Source of the DNA: Aureimonas sp. SK2
GTDB lineage: Bacteria; Pseudomonadota; Alphaproteobacteria; Rhizobiales; Rhizobiaceae
Assembly: GCF_029813115.1 (NCBI RefSeq)
Contig: NZ_JAPZDS010000005.1
Span: 1-64,000, forward strand
Reading direction: 5' to 3'
Length of the DNA stretch: 64,000 nucleotides
Shown: positions 37,277 through 49,823 of the stretch, one piece after another
Layout: the number at the start of each line of letters is the position of its first letter
Position numbering within the stretch: position 1 is the stretch's first letter
Made by a program: the position numbers and the translations under genes
Notes under the pieces: generated by a model
Seen by the model: the letters and a program-made list of their open reading frames with translations, nothing else
Databases searched by the model: none
Told to the model about the DNA's origin: nothing

Positions 37277-39670
37277 TCAGCCCTTCTCGGGCCGGACGAT
37301 ATGGACCTTTTCGGCCGCCGCGCGCTGGAAGGCTTCCGACACGTGGGCGAAAGCCTGGTGCGCCTCGTCCGACAGCGAGTAGCCGTCTTCCGGCTCCAGG
37401 ATGAAGGCGAGCAACGAGCGGCCCGTCACCATGTAGTCGCTGTCGAAGTCGAAAGGCACGAGCTCGTCGCGGTTCGGCACGTTGGTGTCGATGATACAGT
37501 GCCAGCGTCGCCCGCCGGGAGCCGCCGGCAGCTTGAAGTTTACCACGTCGTGATGCGCGTTGAGGATCAGGAGCATGGTCGCGTCCGAGCCGACGCGCTT
37601 GATGCCCTCGGCCTGCGCCCGCCCGTCGAGCAGCACACCGAAGCAGCGCGCGCCGGCATCGTCCCACTCGGTCTGCTGCATCTCGCCGCCCGACGGCGAC
37701 ATCCACGTCACGTCCTTGGCGCCGATCTCCTCGTCGAAACGGCCCTGGAGGAACCGACCGCGACGCAGCATCGGCAGCGCCTGGCGCAGCATGATCAGCT
37801 TCTGCACGAACTCGGCGAGGTCCTCGCCGTCCTGCGAGACGTTCCAGTCGACCCAGCCGATCTCGTTGTCCTGGGCATAGGCGTTGTTGTTGCCGCCTTG
37901 CGTGCGGGCGAACTCGTCGCCCGCCAGGATCATCGGCGTGCCGCGGGAAAGGAGCAGCGTCGCGAAGAAGTTGCGCAACTGCCGGAAGCGGACGCTGTTG
38001 ATCTCGGCGTCCTCGGTCGGCCCCTCGACGCCGTAATTGTTCGAGAGGTTGTGCGAGTGGCCGTCGCGATTGTCCTCGCCATTCGCCTCGTTGTGCTTGT
38101 CGTTGTAGCAGACGAGGTCGTGCAGCGTGAAACCGTCATGGGCGGTGATGAAGTTGACGCTCGACCAGGGCTGGCGGCCGCGATTGTTGAAGAGGTCGGC
38201 CGAGGCCGAGATCTTGCCGGCGACCGCCGGAACCTTGCCCTCGTCGCCGCGCCAGTAGGCGCGCACCGTGTCGCGGTAGCCGTCGTTCCACTCGGCCCAG
38301 CCCGGCGGGAAGCGACCGACCTGATAGCCGCCGGGACCGCAGTCCCAGGGCTCGGCGATCAGCTTGACCTGGGAGAGCAACGGATCCTGCATGGTGGCAT
38401 GGAGGAAGGAGGACTCCTCCGAGAAGCCCGTCGGCTCGCGCGCCAGAATGGTCGCGAGGTCGAAGCGGAACCCGTCCACCCGCATCTCGCCGGCCCAGTA
38501 GCGCAGGCTGTCCATGACAAGCTGCATCACGCGCGGATGCGACGTGTTGACGGTGTTCCCCGTGCCCGTGTCGTTGATGTAGTAGCGCTTGTTGTCCGGC
38601 AGGAGCCGGTAGTAGGTCGCGTTGTCGATGCCCTTGAACGAGAGGGTCGGCCCGTTCTCGTTGCCTTCAGCCGTGTGGTTGTAGACGACGTCGAGGATGA
38701 CCTCGAGCCCATGGTGGTGGAAGGTCGAGACGAGTTCCTTGAACTCGTTGACGAAGGGCGTCGACATGTAGCGCGGGTCGGGCGCGAAGAAGCCGAGCGT
38801 GTTGTAGCCCCAGAAGTTGCGGAGCCCCTTCTCCACGAGATAGCTGTCGTCGACGAAGGCGTGGATCGGCAGGAGCTCGACGGAGGTGACGCCGAGGCTC
38901 TTGATGTATTCGACGACGTCGTGGTGCGCGAGGCCGGAGAATTTGCCCCGGTCGCGGTCGGAGAGGCTCGGATGGCGCTGCGTGAAGCCCTTGACGTGGG
39001 TCTCGTAGAAGATCGTCCGCTCCCAGGGCACGTTCGGCCGGCGGTCGTTGCCCCAGGTGAAGGCGGGGTCGACGATCTGCGACTTCGGCACGAAGGCGGC
39101 CGAATCGCGCTCGTCGAAGGACAGGTCGCCGTCGGCATGGCCGATCGTGTAGCCGAACAGGGCGTGGTCCCACTTCAGCTCGCCCAAATGCTGCTTGGCA
39201 TAGGGGTCGAGGAGCAGCTTGTTGGGGTTGAAGCGGTGGCCGGCGTCGGGCTCGTAAGGGCCGTGGACGCGGTATCCGTAGACAAGGCCAGGGCGCGCGT
39301 CGGGCAGATAGCCGTGGAACACCTCGTTGGTGTACTCGGGCAGCACGATGCGCTCGAGCTCGGTCGTGCCCGTCTCGTCGAAGAGGCACAGCTCGACCTT
39401 GGTCGCGTTGGCCGAGAACAGGGCGAAGTTGACGCCCAGGCCGTCCCATGTGGCACCACGCGGGAACGGCCGGCCGGCCTGGACGCGCGACTTCTGCAGG
39501 CCCGGCTTCGCGAGGGTGGACGCGAAGTCGGATTCATTCGGTTGAATGTTCAAGGGATCGATCCCGTCAGGTAGGAGACACGCCGGATCGAAGAATGCCG
39601 CGTCGCGGTATTTGTTCCCCGCTTCGAACCGTTGAACGCGTGATACGTTAGAGGAGCACCCTTCCCGCAC
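37277..39670 (-). CDS. glgX: Glycogen debranching enzyme (isoamylase-type)
   Basis: Up to 797 residues. A CBM48-like N-terminal module (PFPRGATWDGLGVNFALFSA) precedes a GH13 barrel. Barrel motifs are LDVVYNHTAEG, the nucleophile region MRVDGFRFDLATIL, the acid/base region QVKLIAEPWDCGPGGYQVG, and the NFITAHDGFTLHDL histidine-aspartate pair. It hydrolyses alpha-1,6 branches left after phosphorylase. The start is unsettled. The longest frame begins at GTG 39670, leaving only 14 bases to the divergent CBS gene. A TTG at 39553 would leave room for promoters and still give a complete catalytic protein. Confidence 0.9.
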   Translation of the reverse strand: MREGCSSNVSRVQRFEAGNKYRDAAFFDPACLLPDGIDPLNIQPNESDFASTLAKPGLQKSRVQAGRPFPRGATWDGLGVNFALFSANATKVELCLFDETGTTELERIVLPEYTNEVFHGYLPDARPGLVYGYRVHGPYEPDAGHRFNPNKLLLDPYAKQHLGELKWDHALFGYTIGHADGDLSFDERDSAAFVPKSQIVDPAFTWGNDRRPNVPWERTIFYETHVKGFTQRHPSLSDRDRGKFSGLAHHDVVEYIKSLGVTSVELLPIHAFVDDSYLVEKGLRNFWGYNTLGFFAPDPRYMSTPFVNEFKELVSTFHHHGLEVILDVVYNHTAEGNENGPTLSFKGIDNATYYRLLPDNKRYYINDTGTGNTVNTSHPRVMQLVMDSLRYWAGEMRVDGFRFDLATILAREPTGFSEESSFLHATMQDPLLSQVKLIAEPWDCGPGGYQVGRFPPGWAEWNDGYRDTVRAYWRGDEGKVPAVAGKISASADLFNNRGRQPWSSVNFITAHDGFTLHDLVCYNDKHNEANGEDNRDGHSHNLSNNYGVEGPTEDAEINSVRFRQLRNFFATLLLSRGTPMILAGDEFARTQGGNNNAYAQDNEIGWVDWNVSQDGEDLAEFVQKLIMLRQALPMLRRGRFLQGRFDEEIGAKDVTWMSPSGGEMQQTEWDDAGARCFGVLLDGRAQAEGIKRVGSDATMLLILNAHHDVVNFKLPAAPGGRRWHCIIDTNVPNRDELVPFDFDSDYMVTGRSLLAFILEPEDGYSLSDEAHQAFAHVSEAFQRAAAEKVHIVRPEKG

Positions 39671-39684
39671 CAGGATATGCCCCC

Positions 39685-40113
39685 GTGAAGATCCGCGACG
39701 TCATGAACCGGCATATCGAGTTTGCCGATCCGGACGATCCCGTCACGGAACTCGCCGTGACCATGGGCGATCTCGACGTCGGCTGCCTCCCGATCGGCAC
39801 GCCGGACGACCCGAAGGGCGTCGTCACCGACCGCGACATCCTCTACCGCGTCGTGGCGCGCGGTCTCGATTCCTCGCAGATCCGCGCCCGCGACGTCATG
39901 TCCTCGCCGCTGATCTCCTGCCGCGCCGACGACAGCCTTCAGGCGGCGATGGACACGATGACCGCCCATCGCGTCCGCCGCCTCGCCGTGACGCAAGGGT
40001 CCGGCCCGGTGATCGGCTGGGTGACGCTGGCCGACCTGTCGCGCACGCTGCTCCTGGAATCGGACACCGTCCAGACGGCGCTGCGCGAACTCACCCGCGA
40101 AAGCGCCGGTTGA
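39685..40113 (+). CDS. CBS-domain pair protein
   Basis: A 142-residue protein consisting of two CBS motifs: residues 1-60 (MKIRDVMNRHIEFADPDD, DVGCLPIGTPDDPKGVVTDR) and 68-130 (ARDVMSSPLISCRADDS, HRVRRLAVTQGSGPVIGWV). Together they form a Bateman module that binds adenine nucleotides. The GTG start at 39685 follows AGGA. No attached enzymatic domain, so it is probably a stand-alone energy or stress sensor. Its 3' end overlaps the convergent gene by 23 bases. Confidence 0.9.
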   Translation: MKIRDVMNRHIEFADPDDPVTELAVTMGDLDVGCLPIGTPDDPKGVVTDRDILYRVVARGLDSSQIRARDVMSSPLISCRADDSLQAAMDTMTAHRVRRLAVTQGSGPVIGWVTLADLSRTLLLESDTVQTALRELTRESAG

Positions 40114-40678
40114 GGCTGCCCACCACGTTGGCGGTGAGGCCGAGCCGCGCCGCGAGATAGGTAAGATAGGCCTGCGCAACGCCTGAGCGCTGGCCGAGCA
40201 CCAGGAGCGAGACCGCATAGGCGTGGGCCGCCTTGTCGAGGCGGTGCGCCGCCGCCGAAAGCGCGCCGACGCTCGTCACCGGCGCATCCGGACGACGCAG
40301 GGGCGCGACAATGTCCGCTTCGGCACCGAGCCGCATCAGGGTCTCGACGGCCCGTTCGCGCCGGGCTTCATCGGCCCATCCCGTCTCGTCGGCCTCCAGC
40401 GCCGACGCGGCCGCATCGACGGCCAGGACGGCCTCTTCGGGTGACATCGACCGGAAGTCCAGCGTCAGCGGGAAGGAAACCTGCCGGAAGTTGGCAAGGT
40501 GCGCGGAGAGGATCTTGAGCGCGATCGTCGCCTCGACACTGTCGCGGCGGAGCGGGGCCGGCGCCGGTCGGGGAACCGGCGCCCCGACCGCCACATCCAG
40601 CTCGCCGAGATTCAGCCCCTGCCCGTCACGCGGGCCGGCCTGGCGACCGGCGAAACGCCACAGCCATTCGAAGCTCAA
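40091..40678 (-). CDS. Protein of unknown function coupled to the response regulator
   Basis: A 195-residue protein. Its TTG start (40678) overlaps the stop of the upstream response regulator gene (TTGA), so translation is probably coupled. The N-terminal 60 residues are Pro-rich and weakly ordered (VGAPVPRPAPAPLRR). The rest is helical (FRQVSFPLTLDFRSMSPEEA, AAAHRLDKAAHAYAVSLLVL, YLTYLAARLGLTANVV). No signal peptide or recognised domain. Position as third gene of the kinase/regulator operon suggests a part in that signalling pathway. The 3' end overlaps the convergent CBS gene. Confidence 0.7.
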   Translation of the reverse strand: MSFEWLWRFAGRQAGPRDGQGLNLGELDVAVGAPVPRPAPAPLRRDSVEATIALKILSAHLANFRQVSFPLTLDFRSMSPEEAVLAVDAAASALEADETGWADEARRERAVETLMRLGAEADIVAPLRRPDAPVTSVGALSAAAHRLDKAAHAYAVSLLVLGQRSGVAQAYLTYLAARLGLTANVVGSLNRRFRG

Positions 40679-41054
40679 GCGGATGCTGCGGCCGCCTGGG
40701 GCAGCAGCGCCTCGATCTGGCCGAGCAGCTTGGAGAAGTCGACGGGCTTGGCGTGGTAGTCGTCGCAGCCGGCGGCCAGCGTCTTCTCCTTGTCGCCGGA
40801 CATGGCGTGGGCGGTCAGCGCTATGATGGGAATGCGGGGCATGGATGCGTCGGCCCGCATGGTGCGCGCGGCGGTCCAGCCGTCGAGCACCGGCAGGTTC
40901 ATGTCGAGAAGAATGATGTCCGGCGCAGTACCCCGCGCCTTCTCGATCCCGTCCTGCCCGTCATGGGCCAGCACCACCTCGTAGCCGCGCCGCTGGAGGC
41001 GGCGGGACAGGAAGTCCCAGATTTCCTCGTGGTCCTCGACCAGCAGGATGCGTG

Positions 41055-41058
<4 letters not shown>
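40675..41058 (-). CDS. Single-domain response regulator
   Basis: A 127-residue stand-alone receiver. Acidic pocket in ILLVEDHEE, phospho-acceptor Asp52 in IILLDMNLPVLDG, switch Thr in IIALTAHAM and Lys in YHAKPVD. There is no output domain, so it probably shuttles phosphate or acts by protein contact, like DivK/CheY-type regulators. The ATG 41058 overlaps the stop of the hybrid kinase (ATGA), and the C-terminus overlaps the start of the next gene. The three genes form a tight operon. Confidence 0.93.
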
Positions 41059-44435
<3,377 letters not shown>

Positions 44436-44572
44436 GCTCAAGCGTCCCCCGGATGCGGGCGACGGCGCCGCATCGAGCGGGGTAACGGCAAGAGCCGCCT
44501 TTCGTTCGACGCGCACCGATCCACGCCGCCTTTTTTCCGCCTCGCTTTCCCTTCCCCGCCGCGTGAGCGTCC

Positions 44573-46342
44573 ATGACCCTCGACCAAGCCCTCGCCTTCG
44601 GCCTCGTCGGCCTCACCGTCGCCGGCTTCGTTTGGGGGCGCCTGCCCTACGACTTGATCGCCCTTCTCGGCCTGCTGGCCGGGGTGGCGACGGGCATCGT
44701 GCCGGTGAAGAGCGCCTTCACGGGCTTCGCCGACGACGTGGTGGTGATCGTCGTGGCGGCGCTCCTCGTCAGCGCGGCCATCGCGCGCTCGGGCGTGGTC
44801 GAGGACATCATGCGCCCGGTCATGCCCTTCATGAAGACGGCGCCGCGGCAGGTCATGGTGCTGGTCGGCGCGGTGACGCTCTTGTCGATGGTCACCAAGA
44901 ACGTCGGCGCGCTCGCCATGTTCATGCCGATCGCCGCCCAGGTCTCGCGCAAGAACGGCACCTCCGTCTCGCAACTCCTCATGCCCATGGCCTTCGGCTC
45001 GCTGATCGGCGGGCTGGTGACGCTGGTCGGCACCTCGCCCAACATCATCGTCTCCAAGATCCGGCAGGACATGACGGGCCAGCCTTTCGCCATGTTCGAC
45101 TACGCGCCCGTCGGGCTCGGCGTCGTGATCGTCGGCTTCCTGTTCCTGTCGCTCGCCTCCGGCCTCATCCCCAAGCGCAAGCCCGCCGGCGGCATGGGCG
45201 ACGCCTTCGCCCTCGACGCCTACACCGCGGAGGCCGAAATCCCGGAAGGCTCGACCATGGCCGGCCGGACCGTGGCGGAACTTGAGCTTGCGGCCGACAA
45301 CGACATCGCGGTGCGCCTCGTGATCCGCGAGCGCTTCCGCCGCCACGAGCCGACGCCCGGCATGGTCCTGAAGGCGGGCGACCTTCTGCTTCTGGGCGGC
45401 GAGCCGGAAGGCATCGAGCGCGCTGTCGCGCGCGCCGGCCTGTCGCTGACAGGCGACCTTCCGACGGGCGGCGACATCGAGACCGAAAGCGTGGTGGAAG
45501 GCGTCGTCACGCCGCAGTCGCCGATCATCGGCTCTCGGCTCGGCAAGCTGGCGCTGGAATCGGCGCATGGTGTTGCGGTGCTGGCGGTCAGCCGATCCGG
45601 ACGCCCGATCGAGCAGCGCCTCGCCTCCCTGCGCCTGCGGGAAGGCGACGTCCTCGTCCTGAAGGGCACCAGCGAAAGCGTGCCGGCGGCGCTGGCCGAA
45701 ATGCGCATCCTGCCCTTGGCCGAGCGCTCCATCGTGCTCGGCCGCTCACGCCGCTCCTTCATTCCGCTCGGCATCCTGATCGCCGCCATGGCGCTGACGG
45801 CGACGGGCTTCGTCAGCGCGGTCGCGGCCTTCTTCGGGGCGGCGGTGATCCTGCTCCTCCTGCGCGTCATGAGCATGCACGAGGCGTATCAGACGGTGGA
45901 GGCCTCCGTGATCGTGCTGCTGGCCGCCCTGATCCCGCTCTCGGAGGCGATCCAGACCACGGGCGGCACCGATCTCATCGCCGGCTGGCTGTCGGGCGCG
46001 CTGCATGGCCTTTCGCCTATCGCATCGCTCTTCATGGTGACGCTGCTCGCCATGGCCGTGACGCCGTTCCTCAACAACGCAGCCACCGTGCTGATGCTCG
46101 GCCCGATCGCCGGCAGCCTCGCGATCCGGCTGGGCCTCAACCCCGACCCGTTCCTGATGGCGGTGGCGCTCGGCGCGGCCTGCGACTTCCTCACGCCGAT
46201 CGGGCACCAGTGCAACACGATCGTCATGGCACCCGGCGGCTACCGATTCGGCGACTACTGGCGCCTCGGCCTGCCGCTCTCGGCCATCGTGCTCTTCGTG
46301 GGCGTGCCGCTGATCGCGCTGTTCTGGCCGGTCGGAGGATGA
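44573..46342 (+). CDS. DASS/SLC13-type transporter with two RCK_C (TrkA-C) domains
   Basis: A 589-residue membrane protein. The N-terminal helices (YDLIALLGLLAGVATGIVPV, KNVGALAMFMPIAAQVSRK) and GLVTLVGTSPNIIVSKIR are typical of the divalent anion:sodium symporter group. A cytoplasmic insert (about residues 210-385) holds two RCK_C modules (LVIRERFRRHEPTPGMVLKA and SRSGRPIEQRLASLRLREGD). C-terminal helices have TPFLNNAATVLMLGPIAGSL and TPIGHQCNTIVMAPGGY. This layout is common for bacterial carboxylate or sulfate permeases. Substrate unknown. ATG 44573, divergent from the hybrid kinase. Confidence 0.9.
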   Translation: MTLDQALAFGLVGLTVAGFVWGRLPYDLIALLGLLAGVATGIVPVKSAFTGFADDVVVIVVAALLVSAAIARSGVVEDIMRPVMPFMKTAPRQVMVLVGAVTLLSMVTKNVGALAMFMPIAAQVSRKNGTSVSQLLMPMAFGSLIGGLVTLVGTSPNIIVSKIRQDMTGQPFAMFDYAPVGLGVVIVGFLFLSLASGLIPKRKPAGGMGDAFALDAYTAEAEIPEGSTMAGRTVAELELAADNDIAVRLVIRERFRRHEPTPGMVLKAGDLLLLGGEPEGIERAVARAGLSLTGDLPTGGDIETESVVEGVVTPQSPIIGSRLGKLALESAHGVAVLAVSRSGRPIEQRLASLRLREGDVLVLKGTSESVPAALAEMRILPLAERSIVLGRSRRSFIPLGILIAAMALTATGFVSAVAAFFGAAVILLLLRVMSMHEAYQTVEASVIVLLAALIPLSEAIQTTGGTDLIAGWLSGALHGLSPIASLFMVTLLAMAVTPFLNNAATVLMLGPIAGSLAIRLGLNPDPFLMAVALGAACDFLTPIGHQCNTIVMAPGGYRFGDYWRLGLPLSAIVLFVGVPLIALFWPVGG

Positions 46343-46349
46343 CCCTGCG

Positions 46350-47804
46350 TCAGAGCCCGATTTCGGGCGTGCGGCCCGATTCCTCGAGCTCCCAGGCGGC
46401 CGTCCAATGCCCGGCGCGGCGGCGCAGGACGAGATAGTTCCGCTCGGCCGTATAGACCGCCCCCTGCCCCGGCAGGCGCTTGAGGCGGATCGGCCGGCCG
46501 GGCAGCGGCGCGTGGCCGAGGCGCGACAGGAAACCGAGGCCGACCGCCATCGCGGCCGGGGGCTTGGGATGGGTAATGCCCGACGCCACGAGCTGGTGCA
46601 GCGACGTGCCGTCGGACAGGCGCATCTCGCCGCGCGTCGCCAGATGGATCTCGCCGGACACGACCGTGACCGGCCCGCCGCGCTCCACCGCCTCGCGCTC
46701 CAGGCTCGAGAGGAAGCGCACCCATTCGGCGCGATGCCCGCGGCTCTGCCACTGGTCGCGCAGATCGTCCTCATATTGCTGCTGGCCGGGATAAAGGTCG
46801 AGAAGCGCCTCAACGAGCGACAGGCGCGGTCCGAGCGCGGGCACGCTCGACACCACGATGCGACGGTCGCCGTCCGGCGCCGCGCCGAGGCCCGCCTCGA
46901 AGGCGGCCCAGCCTTCCGGCCCCATGACGCGCTCGGGCGTGCGTTCCGATCGCAGGTCCGGCAGGAGCACGCAGAAGCCGGGGAAGCGGGCGTCCTGCGA
47001 GAAGCTCGCGCCCGTCCGGTCGCGGCAGGTGGACGGGAGCGCGGCGGGATCGGCGCCGAGCTGGAACAGGACGAACATCTCGCGCGCCGCCCGGAAGAGG
47101 CCTAGCGCCACCGGGCTTTCCTGTAGCCCGGCGGGATGGCTGCCCCAGCCGTCGAAGATGTCGTGGTCGTCCCAGATCATCAGGGAGGGCACGCAGGCGG
47201 CGAGTTCGGCAAAGGCCGGCTGGCGCATCAGCGCGAGATAACGCCGGAAGAAGTAGCCGCGCACGGCGTCTTCCATGTCCGGCGTCCACGCGACGCCCGG
47301 TTTGTCGTCGATGGAGAGCCCGGCCCAGCGGCGCGTCTCGGGATGCGCCTCCACCGCCTCGTCGGCATAGAGCTGGTCGCCGCCGTGAAGCAGCAGGACG
47401 AAGGGCCGCGTGCGATGCTCGGCGGCGAGCCTGCGCCACATCACGTCCCGGTCCTCATGGCTGCGCGCCTCGTCGCCTTTTTCCTGGCCGTTGCAGGAGA
47501 CGAAGCCGATCGCGACGTCGCCGGAGAGGTCGGTGACGACGGGAAAGCGCTTCCCGTCCAGCCGGTAGCCGGCGTCCGGCCCGACGGGCAGCGAGAACTC
47601 CGCGCCCCAGACGGCATGATCGAAGAGTTCCGCGCGCAGGGCGAGGGAGACGGGCTCGGCGCCCTCCGCCTCGAGGCGCGGCGCCTCGGCGCCCGCCCGC
47701 GTCACCGCGACGAGCGAGAGCCGCAGTCCGGCCGCGTCGGCGCCGCGCGCATAAAGGGCGGGGCCGGCGCCCAGCGCCGGCTCTCGAATGTCGTTGATGC
47801 TCAA
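46350..47804 (-). CDS. PhoD-like metallophosphatase
   Basis: A 484-residue protein with the PhoD/alkaline-phosphatase-D core: metal-binding GGDQLYADEA, IWDDHDIFDGWGSH and the later VSGEIHLATRGEM. No signal peptide is visible, so it appears cytoplasmic, unlike the secreted Tat-dependent PhoD. The start is a TTG at 47804 with GGGGA 10 bases upstream, and no ATG lies near. Probably a metal-dependent phosphomonoesterase or phosphodiesterase. It is convergent with the DASS transporter and 85 bases upstream of the ABC ATPase's 3' end. Confidence 0.85.
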   Translation of the reverse strand: MSINDIREPALGAGPALYARGADAAGLRLSLVAVTRAGAEAPRLEAEGAEPVSLALRAELFDHAVWGAEFSLPVGPDAGYRLDGKRFPVVTDLSGDVAIGFVSCNGQEKGDEARSHEDRDVMWRRLAAEHRTRPFVLLLHGGDQLYADEAVEAHPETRRWAGLSIDDKPGVAWTPDMEDAVRGYFFRRYLALMRQPAFAELAACVPSLMIWDDHDIFDGWGSHPAGLQESPVALGLFRAAREMFVLFQLGADPAALPSTCRDRTGASFSQDARFPGFCVLLPDLRSERTPERVMGPEGWAAFEAGLGAAPDGDRRIVVSSVPALGPRLSLVEALLDLYPGQQQYEDDLRDQWQSRGHRAEWVRFLSSLEREAVERGGPVTVVSGEIHLATRGEMRLSDGTSLHQLVASGITHPKPPAAMAVGLGFLSRLGHAPLPGRPIRLKRLPGQGAVYTAERNYLVLRRRAGHWTAAWELEESGRTPEIGL

Positions 47805-47889
47805 TGCGCTTCGAATCCCCGGCTCGGCAGCCCTTCAGAGCCGCACATGTCGTGCGCTCCGGCTCCGAAACAAGATGGGGCGATCGCGT

Positions 47890-49011
47890 TCAGACCGCGA
47901 GCGGCGTGCGCAGTCCCTGCACCGGCGGCGTCGGGCGCAGGCCCAGGCCCGGCCCGCCCGGCTCGGCGGCCAGGCACAGGACGTCAGCCGGCGAGAAGTA
48001 GACCTTCACCGTCGAGCCGTGGCCGGGGGGCGGCGCGGCAGGGTCGTTGAACGTGTCGATCAGAAGCTCGTCGTGGCCGAAGCGCGCGCGCAGGCGCACC
48101 ACCGAGCCGAGAAAGGCGACGGCCGTGATCTCGCCGCGCAGCTCGTTGGAGCGCTCGCGGCTGGCCGTCAGCGAGAGGGATTCCGGCCGAAGCGCGAGGG
48201 TCACGGTGTCGCCGACCCGCGCCTCGCCGGCATTCGCCTCGATCTCCTGCCCGTCCACGATCACCCGGTCGCCGTGCACGACCTCGCCCTTCAGGAGGCC
48301 CAGCGTGCCGACGAAGGAGGCGACGAAGCGCGTGCGCGGGCGGTTGTAGATCTCGAAGGGCGTGCCGACCTGCTCGATGCGCCCTTCCGACATGACCACG
48401 ATGCGGTCCGACATGGAGAGCGCCTCCTCCTGGTCGTGCGTCACGAAGATCGTGGTGATGCCGAGCTCGCGCTGGAGGTCGCGGATCTCGGTGCGCAAGG
48501 ACACGCGGATCTTGGCGTCGAGCGCCGACAAGGGCTCGTCGAGCAGCAGGACGCGCGGCCGGGGCGCGATGGCGCGCGCGAGCGCCACGCGCTGCTGCTG
48601 GCCACCGGAGAGCTGATAAGGGTATCGGTCGGCGATCTTGGGCAGGCCGATGAGGCGCAGCATGTCCTCGACCCGACCCCGGCGCTCCGCCTTCGGCATG
48701 CCGGCGACCTTGAGGCCGAAGGCGACGTTGTCGGCCACCGTCATGTTCGGAAAGAGCGCATAGGCCTGGAACACCATGCCGATCCGCCGGGCGTTGGGGG
48801 CGAGATCGGTCACGTCCTCCCCGTCGATGCGGATCGTGCCGCGGCTCGCCGTCTCGAAGCCGGCGACGATGCGCAGCATCGTGGTCTTGCCGCAGCCGGA
48901 CGGCCCGAGGAAGGTGACGAACTCGCCCTTTTCCACCGAGAGGTCGAACCCGTGCAGCACCGTGGTCGGGCCGAAGCTCTTGGCGACGCCCGCGATCTCG
49001 AGAAAGCTCAT
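47890..49011 (-). CDS. ABC transporter ATP-binding protein (Pot/Fbp type)
   Basis: A 373-residue ATPase. Walker A GPSGCGKTT at residues 36-44, Q-loop in GMVFQAYALFPNMTV, signature LSGGQQQRVALARA, Walker B VLLLDEPLSALD, switch His in FVTHDQEEAL. A C-terminal TOBE-like domain (about 280-365; VTLALRPESLSL) follows. This architecture belongs to the polyamine, ferric-iron, thiamine and 2-aminoethylphosphonate group of importers. It overlaps the upstream permease stop by 4 bases and is last in the operon. Confidence 0.92.
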   Translation of the reverse strand: MSFLEIAGVAKSFGPTTVLHGFDLSVEKGEFVTFLGPSGCGKTTMLRIVAGFETASRGTIRIDGEDVTDLAPNARRIGMVFQAYALFPNMTVADNVAFGLKVAGMPKAERRGRVEDMLRLIGLPKIADRYPYQLSGGQQQRVALARAIAPRPRVLLLDEPLSALDAKIRVSLRTEIRDLQRELGITTIFVTHDQEEALSMSDRIVVMSEGRIEQVGTPFEIYNRPRTRFVASFVGTLGLLKGEVVHGDRVIVDGQEIEANAGEARVGDTVTLALRPESLSLTASRERSNELRGEITAVAFLGSVVRLRARFGHDELLIDTFNDPAAPPPGHGSTVKVYFSPADVLCLAAEPGGPGLGLRPTPPVQGLRTPLAV

Positions 49012-49823
49012 GGAACCGCCTTGACCTTGGGTTTGAAGAGAGAGCGCGCCCGGCCCGGGTCGGAGCCGCCCAGGAGATGCAGGAGCACCATGCAGCCCCA
49101 GGTGACGGCAAAGGCGATCATCGCCAGCGCCGCCGGCTCGTAGGCCCGGTTGGCGCCGACGTTCTGGAGATAGGGACCGAAGGCCGGCCGGTTGAGAAGG
49201 CTCGCCAGCACGAACTCGCCGATCACGATGGCAAAGGTGAGGAAGGCGCCGGACAGGACGGCCGCCCGGACGTTCGGCAGGATGACCTGGGACAGGATGG
49301 TGGAGCGCCTGGCCCCGAGGCTCTCGGCGGCCTCGGTGAGCGTGCGGATGTCGATCGCCTGGAGGCCGGTATCCACCGCCCGGTACATGTAGGGCAGCGC
49401 CAGCACCGTGTAGCCGAAGACGAGGATCACGTTGGTGCCCCAGACCGAACCGGTGAAGGGCAGCCAGGAGGACGAATTGTAGAGACGCAGGTAGCCGAAC
49501 ACGAGGACGATCGGCGGGATCACCAGCGGCAGGAGCGTGATGAACTCGACATAGGGGCGCAGGCGCGGCAGGCGCAGGCGCACCCAATAGGCCGTCGGAA
49601 CGACGAGGAGCGTGCCGAGCACGATGGTCGCCAGCGCGCAGACGACCGAGAACAGGAACGTATTCTGGAACCGGTCGTCGGAAAAGACGACGCGATAGGC
49701 CTCGAAGCTCCATTGCCCGCGCAGCATGGAGAGCGAGAACTGGAAGGTCGCCCAGAGCGGCAGCAGGAAATAAAGGGCGGCGAGCAGCACTGCGAGGGAG
49801 GCGAGGAGCCGGGGCGCCTTCAT
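49008..49823 (-). CDS. ABC transporter permease, second subunit
   Basis: A 271-residue membrane protein with six predicted helices and an EAA loop (LTEAAESLGARRSTILSQVI LP region). The segment ITLLPLVIPPIVLVFGYLRL resembles PotC-type permeases. Starts at ATG 49823, overlapping the first permease stop by 4 bases, and its own stop overlaps the ATPase start by 4 bases. It forms the channel with the first permease. Confidence 0.92.
   Translation of the reverse strand: MKAPRLLASLAVLLAALYFLLPLWATFQFSLSMLRGQWSFEAYRVVFSDDRFQNTFLFSVVCALATIVLGTLLVVPTAYWVRLRLPRLRPYVEFITLLPLVIPPIVLVFGYLRLYNSSSWLPFTGSVWGTNVILVFGYTVLALPYMYRAVDTGLQAIDIRTLTEAAESLGARRSTILSQVILPNVRAAVLSGAFLTFAIVIGEFVLASLLNRPAFGPYLQNVGANRAYEPAALAMIAFAVTWGCMVLLHLLGGSDPGRARSLFKPKVKAVP

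Noticed and set aside
39542-39553. TTGAATGTTCAA as an additional BetI box
   Set aside because: It is a neat palindrome but has a 2-base spacer instead of 6 and sits by glgX, far from the bet genes; probably unrelated to BetI.
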